Below the pieces are notes generated by a model that worked only from the letters and a program-made list of their open reading frames with translations, had not been told where the DNA came from and did no database searches. From Pseudolabrys sp035718275 (lineage in GTDB: Bacteria; Pseudomonadota; Alphaproteobacteria; Rhizobiales; Xanthobacteraceae): a stretch of 64,000 bases of DNA. The DNA lies in contig DASTHI010000014.1 in the NCBI GenBank assembly GCA_035718275.1, positions 38,415 to 102,414 of the forward strand. Reading direction: 5' to 3'. Positions 1-7,757 of this stretch are shown here, piece after piece (position 1 is the first letter of the stretch; every line of letters begins with the position of its first letter). The translations under genes and the position numbers were made by a program.

Positions 1-2
1 CG

Positions 3-98
3 GAAACCGCGCCCGGACAATTCGCGAGCTGGATCGCGCCGCCCAAGGTTGGAATCGACAACAAGCCGGGCGACTTCGAATACGTGAAGATCGTGTAG
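3..98 (+). CDS. C-terminal end of an unidentified protein (partial)
   Basis: An open frame enters from the left edge in the third frame and ends at a TAG at 96-98. It leaves a 31-residue tail that is rich in Pro, Gly and acidic residues and ends in EYVKIV. The composition and codon use look like real coding sequence, and the frame has no competing gene. Too little is present to name a family. The next gene converges on it from the minus strand after about 140 bp with no clear terminator. Confidence 0.45.
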   Translation, partial: ETAPGQFASWIAPPKVGIDNKPGDFEYVKIV

Positions 99-237
99 AA
101 GGCTGCCCTTCGACTGCGGGATTTGCCGGCCCCATTCCTGCGGAAAAAGGCGGAGAGCCCCGGTAGTTTCATGGCTTACCGCAGTGCTGCGGAGTCCTGC
201 TCGCTAGGCAATGAGGGGAGACCAAGCGCAATGTCAT

Positions 238-1923
238 TTACCGGGCGGCGCGCAGGTCTTCCTGCCGCAGCTTGAAGCGCTGTATCTTGCCGGTCGATGT
301 TCGCGGCAGCTGCTCGCGCAATTCGATCCAGCGCGGAAACTTCCACGCACCGGCTTTATTCTTCACATGAAGTTTCAGCTTTTCCAGCAAGCCGTCGTCG
401 GCGCTGTAACCGTTGCGCAGCACGATGAATGCTTTCGGCTTGATCAGCCCGTCCGCATCTTCCTTGCCGATGACAGCGGCTTCCAGTACGGCCTCATGCG
501 ATATCAGCGCCGCTTCAACGTCGAAGGGTGACACCCACATGCCTGACACCTTGAACATGTCATCGGCGCGACCGCAGTAATAAAAGTAACCCTCTGCATC
601 GCGCCGGTACTTGTCTCCGGTATGTGTCCACTCGCCGGCAAAGGTGCGCCGGCTCTTCTCGCGCTGATTCCAGTAGCCTTCTCCTGCGGAAGGGCCACGC
701 ACGATCAACTCGCCAATTTCGCCATCAGCGACATCATTCCCGTTATCGTCGACGATGCGAACTTCGTAGCCTGGCACCGGTTTGCCGGTTGAGCCGTAGC
801 GAATGTCTTCGGGCCGGTTGCTCAGGAAGGTGTTGAGCATCTCAGTGGAGCCGAGTCCGTCGAGGACATCGACGCCGACGATTTCGCGCCAACGCTCGCC
901 GATACGGGCGGGCAGGGCTTCTCCCGCCGACACGCAGATGCGCAGCCGGTCGGAGCCGGCACCCTTGCAGATCTGGTGATGTGAGAGCAAAGCGGCATAA
1001 AGCGATGGCACACCATAGAAAATGGTAACCCGATCGCGCCGTAGCATCTCGAACACGCCCTCGGGTGAGGGGCGGCGCGGCCACAGCACGGCGGTCGCGC
1101 CCACCGACAGCGGAAAGCTCATGGCGTTTCCGAGGCCGTAAGAGAAGAAGAGCTTTGAGGCCGAATGGACGACGTCGTTTTCGCAAATGCCGAGAACCCC
1201 CTGGCCGAACAGCTTGGCAGTGGCCATGAAACTCGAATGGACGTGCTTGACGGCCTTTGGATCTCCGGTCGAGCCCGAAGTGTAAAGCCAACAGGCCACC
1301 TCGTCGGACAAAGTGTCCGCGACGAGCGGGGTCGTGTCGGCTCTCGCAATGAGATTTTCGAAGCGTTGCGCTAACTTGTATCCGTCACGGCCGGCCTTGT
1401 GCCGGGCATAAAGGTCTTGCGAGGTGGCACGTTCCGAACACGTGGATGGGCGCGAAGAGGGCGACCGTGACGATGCTGATTGGTCGTCCTCTACAACGAT
1501 CACCACCGGCCTGTGCGGCAACGCGTCGAGCACCGGCCTAATTGTCTCAAAATGCGAAATCTCAACTACCAGCGCCCGTACGCGGCAGTCAGTGAGGATA
1601 TATGCGTACTGCGGCAGCGTCAGGTAGACATTCAGCGGAATCGCCACACAGCCGGCGCGCAGTGTGCCCCAGAACGCCACCGGATAATCGACCGTGTCGT
1701 TGAGCAGCAGCACAACGCGCTGCTCGGGTTCGATCCCGAGAGCCTGCAATGCATGCGCGAAACGCACGCTACGGTCGTGCAGTTCGGAATACGTGATGGA
1801 CCGCTGCGGATCGATAAAGGCGATTTTGCCCCCGCGCCCTTGAGAAATGTGCGAATCGATGAAATCTGAAACCGCGTTGTAGGCCCTGCGTTCGGTGATG
1901 ATGTCCACAAGGCCCTCCGCCAT
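238..1923 (-). CDS. hbaA: Benzoate/4-hydroxybenzoate-CoA ligase
   Basis: A 561-residue acyl-adenylate-forming enzyme that would activate 4-hydroxybenzoate or a related aromatic acid to its CoA thioester using ATP in the cytoplasm. Visible motifs are the phosphate loop YTSGSTGDPKAVKH, the GLGSTEM motif, the THTGDKYRRD hinge region, and the C-terminal TSTGKIQRF with the catalytic lysine near residue 546. Size and motifs fit the benzoate-CoA ligase family (BadA, HbaA). Its ATG directly follows the stop codon of hcrB with no gap, and the reductase subunits lie upstream, so 4-hydroxybenzoate is the likelier substrate than benzoate. That preference is inferred from context. It is the last gene of the minus-strand operon. 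Confidence 0.85.
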   Translation of the reverse strand: MAEGLVDIITERRAYNAVSDFIDSHISQGRGGKIAFIDPQRSITYSELHDRSVRFAHALQALGIEPEQRVVLLLNDTVDYPVAFWGTLRAGCVAIPLNVYLTLPQYAYILTDCRVRALVVEISHFETIRPVLDALPHRPVVIVVEDDQSASSRSPSSRPSTCSERATSQDLYARHKAGRDGYKLAQRFENLIARADTTPLVADTLSDEVACWLYTSGSTGDPKAVKHVHSSFMATAKLFGQGVLGICENDVVHSASKLFFSYGLGNAMSFPLSVGATAVLWPRRPSPEGVFEMLRRDRVTIFYGVPSLYAALLSHHQICKGAGSDRLRICVSAGEALPARIGERWREIVGVDVLDGLGSTEMLNTFLSNRPEDIRYGSTGKPVPGYEVRIVDDNGNDVADGEIGELIVRGPSAGEGYWNQREKSRRTFAGEWTHTGDKYRRDAEGYFYYCGRADDMFKVSGMWVSPFDVEAALISHEAVLEAAVIGKEDADGLIKPKAFIVLRNGYSADDGLLEKLKLHVKNKAGAWKFPRWIELREQLPRTSTGKIQRFKLRQEDLRAAR

Positions 1924-2940
1924 TCAGCTTTCGAAGAGTCGCATCAAGACACGTCGTGCCAGCACGCCGGCGACGCGCCGCCGGTAGTGGCCGGGGGTGA
2001 AAGTCGTCTTCATCGGCATGATTTGGTCGCGCACCAGACTGTCGAGTCCGCTCATGACACGCTCATCGAGAGGACCACCGCACAGCCCTTGCGTGCCCGC
2101 GAGCAGAACGGGGCGCGGATTGGTGCCCGTGAAAGCGACGCGCAGGTCGGCGAGTTTGCCGTTATCTTTTCGCAGCGCAACCGCGATGCCAGCGACGGGA
2201 TATTCGATCGAACGGCGGATGCGAATTTTGTCGTACGCGGAGCGCAGCCCCGGCGCATTGCTCGCGCGCACGGCGGTGATGATTTCTCCTGGGCGTAATG
2301 AGAGATAATATTTGCCGTCGCCCTGCGTTTCGCTCATCGGCACGTCCTGGCGGGCAAACCCAATGTAAAGCTTCTGTAGCGGAATTGTCCGTTTGCCGGC
2401 AGGACCGGCAATGTCGACCTCCGCGCCAAGCGTGAGCAAGGCGGGGGCAAGATCGCCGGAGAAGGTTGCAAAGCAGACTCCACGGCTCTTGGGCGCGACG
2501 TGACAAATCGTGCCGGTTGTCTTCAGGCAATGATTGTTGGCGGCTCGCCACCATTCGCTCTGGTTGTAGAAGATACAGCGCGTGTCGAGGCAGAGATTGC
2601 CTCCGACGGTACCCATGTTGCGTTGAGTAGGGCCGGCAATATGTGCAGCGGCTTGCGCGACCACGGGATAGTGCTCGATCACGTCCGGATTTTGCGCAAG
2701 GGCGCTAAGGCGCACGGAAGCGCCGATCTCGAGCGCGTTCGCATCGGCCTTGATCGTGTGCAATTCGGCGATCCGATTCATGTCAATCAAGGTCTGCGGC
2801 GCTACGATCCCGCGACGGATGTTGACGATGAGGTCGGTGCCGCCGCCAAGCGGCATCGCGTTCGGGTTGTTTGCGCGCGCAGCGATCGCCTCGCCGGTAG
2901 TGCGCGGCGTCACGATGCGAAAGGCGGGGAGCGCGTCCAT
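1924..2940 (-). CDS. hcrB: 4-hydroxybenzoyl-CoA reductase, FAD/[4Fe-4S] beta subunit
   Basis: A 338-residue FAD-binding subunit of the xanthine-oxidase family. The FAD-binding segment has PLGGGTDLIVN near residues 30-40 and TVGGNLCLDTRC near 111-122. The loop that follows carries cysteines at 122, 138, 146 and 156. This matches the spacing of the insertion that binds an extra [4Fe-4S] cluster in the Thauera enzyme and is absent from ordinary xanthine-dehydrogenase FAD subunits. That cluster is associated with the inverted electron flow that lets the enzyme remove the phenolic hydroxyl as water. The gene sits between the Mo subunit and the CoA ligase, so the three functions are co-expressed. 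It is the strongest evidence that this locus is a true dehydroxylating reductase and not a generic molybdenum hydroxylase. Confidence 0.92.
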   Translation of the reverse strand: MDALPAFRIVTPRTTGEAIAARANNPNAMPLGGGTDLIVNIRRGIVAPQTLIDMNRIAELHTIKADANALEIGASVRLSALAQNPDVIEHYPVVAQAAAHIAGPTQRNMGTVGGNLCLDTRCIFYNQSEWWRAANNHCLKTTGTICHVAPKSRGVCFATFSGDLAPALLTLGAEVDIAGPAGKRTIPLQKLYIGFARQDVPMSETQGDGKYYLSLRPGEIITAVRASNAPGLRSAYDKIRIRRSIEYPVAGIAVALRKDNGKLADLRVAFTGTNPRPVLLAGTQGLCGGPLDERVMSGLDSLVRDQIMPMKTTFTPGHYRRRVAGVLARRVLMRLFES

Positions 2941-2967
2941 TAGGTGCCCCCACTATTGTTGCTTGTC

Positions 2968-3026
2968 GTCCCAAGTCGGGTACAGCCGAGTTGGGACGCT
3001 ACAATGCGCAGTTCGGGTAAACCCGA
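2968..3026. repeat. Pair of palindromes between hcrA and hcrB
   Basis: The roughly 185 bp spacer between hcrB and hcrA holds two inverted repeats. The first pairs GTCCCAA (2968-2974) with TTGGGAC (2991-2997), with an inner TCGG/CCGA stem. The second pairs TCGGGT (3013-3018) with ACCCGA (3021-3026). They lie inside an operon and lack a U-tract, so they look like a REP-like interspersed element or an mRNA-stabilising structure more than a terminator. Confidence 0.5.
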
Positions 3027-3127
3027 CTTCCGATGCACCCACGTTTGTTCCTGCGGGAGCAGGCGAAGGCTTAGATATCCGGCCCGAGATCGGAACGACA
3101 ATTGGAACAAATGTGCAATGCCCACCA

Positions 3128-5470
3128 TCACCCGCTCCCGTTCTTCTTCGTCGACTTCTCCGTCGCGCGCCTTCGCTTCTCGATCGCCTCGAACACGCGA
3201 TCAGGCGTCACCGGCAGATCGTTAAAGCGGATTCCGATTGCGTCGGCGATGGCGTTGGTGAGCGCCGGCAAAAAAGCAGCGAGTGAGCCTTCGCCTGCTT
3301 CCTTGGCACCGAATGGCCCGTGCGGGTCGTTGCTCTCGATGATGCCGACCTCGATCGGTGGCGAGTCCTGGATGGTCGGCACGCGGTAGTCGAGCATGTT
3401 GCCTGTCACCATCAGTCCATCGTGATAGGCTGCCTCTTCGCTGATCGCCTGACCCATGCCCATCCATACCGAGCCTTGCACCTGGCCTTCGACGGTCAGG
3501 CGATTGAGCGCCTTGCCGCAATCATGCGCTACCCAAACTTTGTCGACGGTGACAAGGCCCGTCTCCTCGTCGACGGAGACCTGCACCACCTGCGCCGAGT
3601 AGGAGTAGCCCATCGTCCCCCCGATCGCCGCTCCCCGATATTTCTTGCCGCCGTGAGATTCGGGAATCGTCGAATAGTTTCCTGTCACGCTGATGGTGCC
3701 GGTGTCCTTCAGCGCTTCAGTGACGACCTCCTCGAAGCTCGCGCCCTTGTCCTGTGCGCCCGCACGAAAGACCTCACCAAGACATTCGATGTCGTCTGGA
3801 CGCGCATCGAGCTTGCGCGCGGCAGCGTTGATAAGCACGGTTTTCAATTTACGCGCGGCCTCCAGCGCGGCATTGCCGACCATGAATGTGACGCGCGACG
3901 AATATGAGCCATTGTCCTTCGGCACCACCTCGCTATCGCCCGTAACAACGCGCACGCGCGCAAGATCCAGTCCGAGCACTTCCGCGACGGTCTGGGCAAG
4001 AATAGTGGTCGAGCCCTGGCCGATGTCGGCTGCGCCCGAGAGCACGACGATCGAACCGTCGAAATCGAGCTTGATTTTCACGGTCGCGTGTGGCTCGCCC
4101 GTCCAGTTCACCGGCTTCGACGCGCCCGAAATATAATGCGAGCAGGCCATGCCCCAACCCTTGCGGAGGCCGTCGCCGTTCGCGGCTTTGCTTTTCCGCT
4201 CGACCCAGCCGCTCTCGCGCTCGACCCAGTCAAGACATTCCGGCAAGCCATAACTGTTGATCATCAAATCGTTGTCAGTGAAGGTCGGCGCCGACAGCAG
4301 GTTGGCGCGGCGCACCGCGAACGGATCGAGGTGAAGCTGCCTCGCCATGTCGTCCAACAGGCTCTCGAAAGCGAAACGGATGTCGACAGTTCCGTGGCCG
4401 CGGAAGGCGCCGCAGGGGGGCGTGTTGGTGAGCACGCGACGGCCGGTGTATTTCACGTTGTGCAAGTCGTAGATGGCGTAAAGCATCGAGCCGGAATAGA
4501 GAATCGTCACCACGCCGTAGCCGGAATGCGCGCCGCCGCGCTGGTCGCAGTCACACTCGACCGCGGTGATGCGCCCGTCCTTGCGCATGCCGATCTTCAG
4601 GCGAATATCGGTTTCCGGACGACCGCGATGCGTGATGAAGGTCTCCTCGCGCGTCGTCACAATGCGCACGGTCGACCGCGCCTTGCGCGCCAGCAATGCG
4701 GCGATGAGTTCGACATTGAGCGCTTCGGTGCGGCAACCGAAGCCGCCGCCGACATGCGGCTTGATCACGCGAATACGCGACATGTCCATGCCGAGGATCT
4801 GGGCCAGCATCAGATGCACGTAATAGGGCACTTGCGTCGAGGCGTGCACGGTCATGCGATCGCGCACGGCGTCGTACTCGGCGACGGCGGCGTGCATTTC
4901 CATCTGGTTCTGGCAGACCTCGGCGCAATTGTAACTGCCTTCGCACACGAGATCGGCTTCGGCAAAGCCCTGCGCGGTCGAGCCGAGCTCGAACAAAACA
5001 TCCCGCTCGACATTGCCGACTTTTTTCTCATGCAGCAACGCAGCGCCGACAGCCAGCGCGTCCTTTGACGTGTAATAGGCCGGAAGCTCTTTGACGTTCA
5101 TTCTGATACGGCGGATCGCTTCGCGCGCGGCATGGTCGTCGATGGCGGCAACGGCTGCGACCGGTTCGCCCCGATAGCGCACCTTATCGCGCGCGAGCGG
5201 ATACTCTGTGCGCGCGATCGGCAGAACGCCGAATCCCTTGTCGCAATCGGCGCCCGTGACCACAGCGAGAACTCCGGGGACTTTCAGCGCCTCGGATATG
5301 TCGAGACTGACGATTTCGGCATGCGAATAGGGGCTGCGGTAAATGCGGCCGGCGAGCTGTCCCGGCTGTACGATGTCGGCGGTATATCGGGCGCGGCCGG
5401 ATACTTTTTCCGGACCATCGATCATCGGGACGTAGCCGCCGATATTGCGCGCGGGCACCGGCTTGTTCAT
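3128..5470 (-). CDS. hcrA: 4-hydroxybenzoyl-CoA reductase, molybdenum alpha subunit
   Basis: A 780-residue molybdopterin-binding subunit of the xanthine-oxidase family. It would catalyse reductive removal of the para-hydroxyl of 4-hydroxybenzoyl-CoA to give benzoyl-CoA, as part of an alpha2 beta2 gamma2 cytoplasmic complex. The N-terminal hammerhead domain begins near GYVPMIDGPEKVSGRARYTA. Cofactor-binding stretches include PHVGGGFGCRTEA, RGGAHSGYGVVTILYSGSML and TNTPPCGAFRGHGTVDIR. The C-terminal FGAKEAGEGSLAAFLPA segment carries the family active-site glutamate. The sequence pattern is that of the HcrA/HbaC-type subunit. It is separated from hcrC by a spacer that includes a dispersed repeat, and from hcrB by a palindromic spacer. 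Confidence 0.92.
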   Translation of the reverse strand: MNKPVPARNIGGYVPMIDGPEKVSGRARYTADIVQPGQLAGRIYRSPYSHAEIVSLDISEALKVPGVLAVVTGADCDKGFGVLPIARTEYPLARDKVRYRGEPVAAVAAIDDHAAREAIRRIRMNVKELPAYYTSKDALAVGAALLHEKKVGNVERDVLFELGSTAQGFAEADLVCEGSYNCAEVCQNQMEMHAAVAEYDAVRDRMTVHASTQVPYYVHLMLAQILGMDMSRIRVIKPHVGGGFGCRTEALNVELIAALLARKARSTVRIVTTREETFITHRGRPETDIRLKIGMRKDGRITAVECDCDQRGGAHSGYGVVTILYSGSMLYAIYDLHNVKYTGRRVLTNTPPCGAFRGHGTVDIRFAFESLLDDMARQLHLDPFAVRRANLLSAPTFTDNDLMINSYGLPECLDWVERESGWVERKSKAANGDGLRKGWGMACSHYISGASKPVNWTGEPHATVKIKLDFDGSIVVLSGAADIGQGSTTILAQTVAEVLGLDLARVRVVTGDSEVVPKDNGSYSSRVTFMVGNAALEAARKLKTVLINAAARKLDARPDDIECLGEVFRAGAQDKGASFEEVVTEALKDTGTISVTGNYSTIPESHGGKKYRGAAIGGTMGYSYSAQVVQVSVDEETGLVTVDKVWVAHDCGKALNRLTVEGQVQGSVWMGMGQAISEEAAYHDGLMVTGNMLDYRVPTIQDSPPIEVGIIESNDPHGPFGAKEAGEGSLAAFLPALTNAIADAIGIRFNDLPVTPDRVFEAIEKRRRATEKSTKKNGSG

Positions 5471-5499
5471 GCGACAGCCTCATGCACGACAGACAACAC

Positions 5500-5595
5500 A
5501 CCCCACTCGTTCCAGCAAAAGCGGGGATCCAGGGCATCAGGCCAGTGTCTTCGTGCGGCCCTGGGCCCACCCTGCGCAAACGAGCGGAAAAGGTG
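5500..5595. repeat. Rhizobiales-type interspersed repeat between hcrC and hcrA
   Basis: The spacer reads, on the minus strand, as the GGATCCCCGCTTTTGC type of dispersed palindromic repeat that is very common in Hyphomicrobiales. Translated spuriously, it gives the tell-tale WIPAFAG peptide. Arms CCAGGGC (5529-5535) and GCCCTGG (5558-5564) can pair. No coding function is supported. It lies inside the operon, so it must be read through for hcrA expression. Confidence 0.6.
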
Positions 5596-5609
5596 TTTGG
5601 CACGAACAC

Positions 5610-6092
5610 TCATGGCGCGACCCCTTGTCTGCCGAGCGCGATCGCGTGCTTCACCGCTTCGATAATCTTTACATAACCGGTGCAGCGGCAAATGTTGCTG
5701 CCGAGCGCTTCGACGATCTCGGCGTCGGTCGGATTCGGATTTCGCCGCAGCAGCCCGGCCGAGGCCATGATGAATCCGGGCGTGCAGTAGCCGCATTGCG
5801 AGCCGAGCTTTTCGTGGAAACCGCGCTGAACGGCCGAGAGCTGCCCGTTTTGGCCGAGCGACTCGATCGTGTCGACGCGTTTGCCCTCCACGGTTGCTGC
5901 CAGGGTGAGGCACGAAAGCGTCGGTGTGTCGTCCACCAGCACGGTACAGGCGCCGCATTCCCCGCCGTCGCAGCCGGTCTTCGTTCCCGTCAAACCGACC
6001 TTTTCGCGTAGGTAGTCGAGCAGAAGCATGTTGTCGGCGACAGCATCCGTGCGGTCGCGACCATTGAGTCTGAATTCAAGCAATCGGGACAA
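5610..6092 (-). CDS. hcrC: 4-hydroxybenzoyl-CoA reductase, [2Fe-2S] gamma subunit
   Basis: A small two-cluster iron-sulfur subunit that passes electrons to the Mo centre. The plant-type ferredoxin motif is CDGGECGACTVLVDD, and the second cluster motif runs CGYCTPGF followed by NICRCTGYVKI. The open frame extends to 6200, but I place the start at a TTG (6092). It follows a GAGGGA Shine-Dalgarno by 9 nt and gives 160 residues, the usual length for HcrC. No ATG between there and the ferredoxin fold is in a good position. It is the first reductase subunit transcribed in the minus-strand operon, with the thioesterase just upstream. Confidence 0.88.
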   Translation of the reverse strand: MSRLLEFRLNGRDRTDAVADNMLLLDYLREKVGLTGTKTGCDGGECGACTVLVDDTPTLSCLTLAATVEGKRVDTIESLGQNGQLSAVQRGFHEKLGSQCGYCTPGFIMASAGLLRRNPNPTDAEIVEALGSNICRCTGYVKIIEAVKHAIALGRQGVAP

Positions 6093-6210
6093 GCGTCTCG
6101 TTCCCTCAACGTGCTTTCCCGCACGTTTTATTCTTTTCGTTGGATTTCCGATCAATAATACCGATATGGCGCCGTCGTCCAAAAGCCTTCCGCAAGCCAA
6201 TTTTGGGGAT

Positions 6211-6699
6211 TTACTGGAATGATTGGACGGACCGGAACTTGGCGACGACCTCGTCCGGGATGGGCGCTCCGGCGATCCTTTCCGGGTCCTCCTTGCTGCG
6301 AACCGCCCATACCCTGGTTTCGCTGCCTTCGACGGTCAGTTCACCGTTGGCGGCGAGGCGATGCTCGACATCAAAGCTGGAGCGGCGAATTTCGCCCATC
6401 CACGACGTGATCTCGACGGAGTCGCCGAATTTCGTCGGCCTGATGAAATTTGCCTGCACGTCGACAAGTGGAATCCCCACGATGCCGAACATGGTCGAGA
6501 GCCGGTGCGGTTCTACCCCGAGCGCCGCCTGAAAGAGCCGCCACGTGCTCACATCGAACATCTCGAAGAAACGGCCGTTGAACACGATGCCGGCCGGATC
6601 GCACTGACCCCATTCGATGGTTAACCGCCTCGTGTAGGTAAATCCCGCCACATCATTCTCCGCTTTGCGGCACTTCGCGTTATAGCGCAGCCCTGTCAT
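6211..6699 (-). CDS. 4-hydroxybenzoyl-CoA thioesterase family protein
   Basis: A 162-residue single hot-dog domain protein. The segment IEWGQCDPAGIVFNGRFFEM (residues 28-47) carries the family signature DPAGIVF with catalytic Asp34, as in the Pseudomonas 4-hydroxybenzoyl-CoA thioesterase. It would hydrolyse an aromatic acyl-CoA to free acid and CoA. It is the first gene of the hcr/CoA-ligase operon on the minus strand. In a pathway that consumes 4-hydroxybenzoyl-CoA reductively, hydrolysis would be futile, so it may relieve CoA trapping or act on a different CoA ester. The exact substrate cannot be read from the sequence. Confidence 0.82.
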   Translation of the reverse strand: MTGLRYNAKCRKAENDVAGFTYTRRLTIEWGQCDPAGIVFNGRFFEMFDVSTWRLFQAALGVEPHRLSTMFGIVGIPLVDVQANFIRPTKFGDSVEITSWMGEIRRSSFDVEHRLAANGELTVEGSETRVWAVRSKEDPERIAGAPIPDEVVAKFRSVQSFQ

Positions 6700-6726
6700 C
6701 TGTCACTGCCGACTCTAACGATAGGC

Positions 6727-7449
6727 CTAGAGCTGCGCCTTTGGTTTCTTTGCTTTCTTCTTTCGCGGGTCCGGCCACTCGACAACCTTCTGTGACAACA
6801 ATTCAACTCGTGAGGACCGTCGGCGTTGGCGTACCACGTGCGCCGGCGCAATTGGCAGATGCGGCGACGTATCGAGCTCGACAAGAAGCCAGTCCAGATC
6901 CTCGGTCGCAACCACCCAGCTTTGCGGTGCGTAGCGGGTGAGCGAAAATGGCCGCGAATATGACAGCATCGATTTCTTTCCCCCAGGCAGACAATATTCG
7001 TGCGCATACGTCATCGCGAGTTCGCGCACGCTGCGGTAGATCGGATCGCGCCAACGCAAAATGGCATGATTGGTCTTGCTGATGGCACCCCAGAGTCCGT
7101 GTTCGCGGAATAATGCGATGATGTGATCCTGGTCGCTCGGCAGCGCGCGGATGTCCATCAGCAGCGGACGTCTGCCGTGATAGGCCAGCACAGCAGCGGC
7201 GAATATTGCGCCTTCAGCGCAATGCGCCATGCGCGTGTCGATCACCCGGCGCGGCGACATCGCCGTGTCGCCATCGAGACCAAAATTAACCGGCAGCTGG
7301 TCGAGAAAATCCTGGATCTTGTTCGGCGTATCAAGACGCTCGAACAGCCGATGTTCGGCGGCGCTCAGCAGCATGCGCAGCTTGCGTTGATAGGCGAACA
7401 TCAGCGCACGGAAAATGTGAGAGTGAGCGACATCTTCGCTGTTTTGCAT
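6727..7449 (-). CDS. Transglutaminase-like fold protein, unknown function
   Basis: A 240-residue protein without signal peptide or membrane segment. The centre looks like a transglutaminase/cysteine-protease core: TRMAHCAEGAIFAAAVL places a cysteine (C77) at the start of a helix, and DQDHIIALF follows with H109 about 30 residues later. That is the order and spacing of a Cys-His pair. The C-terminus is strongly basic (RKKKAKKPKAQL). The gene is just upstream of the thioesterase but separated by 27 bp, so co-transcription with the hcr operon is possible. The family call is a fold-level inference; a substrate cannot be proposed. Confidence 0.55.
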   Translation of the reverse strand: MQNSEDVAHSHIFRALMFAYQRKLRMLLSAAEHRLFERLDTPNKIQDFLDQLPVNFGLDGDTAMSPRRVIDTRMAHCAEGAIFAAAVLAYHGRRPLLMDIRALPSDQDHIIALFREHGLWGAISKTNHAILRWRDPIYRSVRELAMTYAHEYCLPGGKKSMLSYSRPFSLTRYAPQSWVVATEDLDWLLVELDTSPHLPIAPAHVVRQRRRSSRVELLSQKVVEWPDPRKKKAKKPKAQL

Positions 7450-7627
7450 ACGTTAATTCAGGATTCGAGCGTTAGCAGCGTTCTCCACAACTAAGGGTCA
7501 AGGGGAAAATGTTGTGCGCCAAGCGCAGTCCGAAAGCAGATTCCTTCTTATTTGCTGGGACTTATTGCGCTTCCGGAGAATTGGCTCCTACTTAACGGGT
7601 TCTGATTGAGCGCATGGGACCAGGCCG

Positions 7628-7747
7628 ATGTCCGATTTTTCGCCTAAGCCCGAACGTGTTTCCGGCATGGAAGCCTGGGCGCTGGCGCTTGCGGCGGCTT
7701 TGGTCGCGCTGATCACCATCGGCATCGTGCCGCATGGGCATTGGTAG
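7628..7747 (+). CDS. 39-residue single-pass membrane peptide upstream of cysJ
   Basis: An ATG at 7628 opens a 39-codon frame ending in TAG at 7745-7747. The peptide has a short charged head (MSDFSPKPERVSGMEAW) followed by one strongly hydrophobic helix (ALALAAALVALITIGIV) and a PHGHW tail. The stop codon overlaps the GGAG Shine-Dalgarno of cysJ, whose ATG is 10 nt further on, a pattern expected for translational coupling. The frame, the coding-like composition and the coupling support a real gene; a role in the sulfite-reductase operon is only inferred. A small membrane anchor or a leader peptide are both possible. Confidence 0.55.
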   Translation: MSDFSPKPERVSGMEAWALALAAALVALITIGIVPHGHW

Positions 7748-7757
7748 GAGCGCTCCG

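Noticed and set aside
4088..5068. Open frame of 326 codons on the plus strand over hcrA
   Set aside because: It is antisense to the molybdenum subunit, which has conserved cofactor motifs throughout; the shadow frame has none.
6093..6200. Upstream part of the hcrC open frame
   Set aside because: The reductase gamma subunit is about 160 residues long in known enzymes, and a TTG at 6092 with a GAGGGA gives exactly that.
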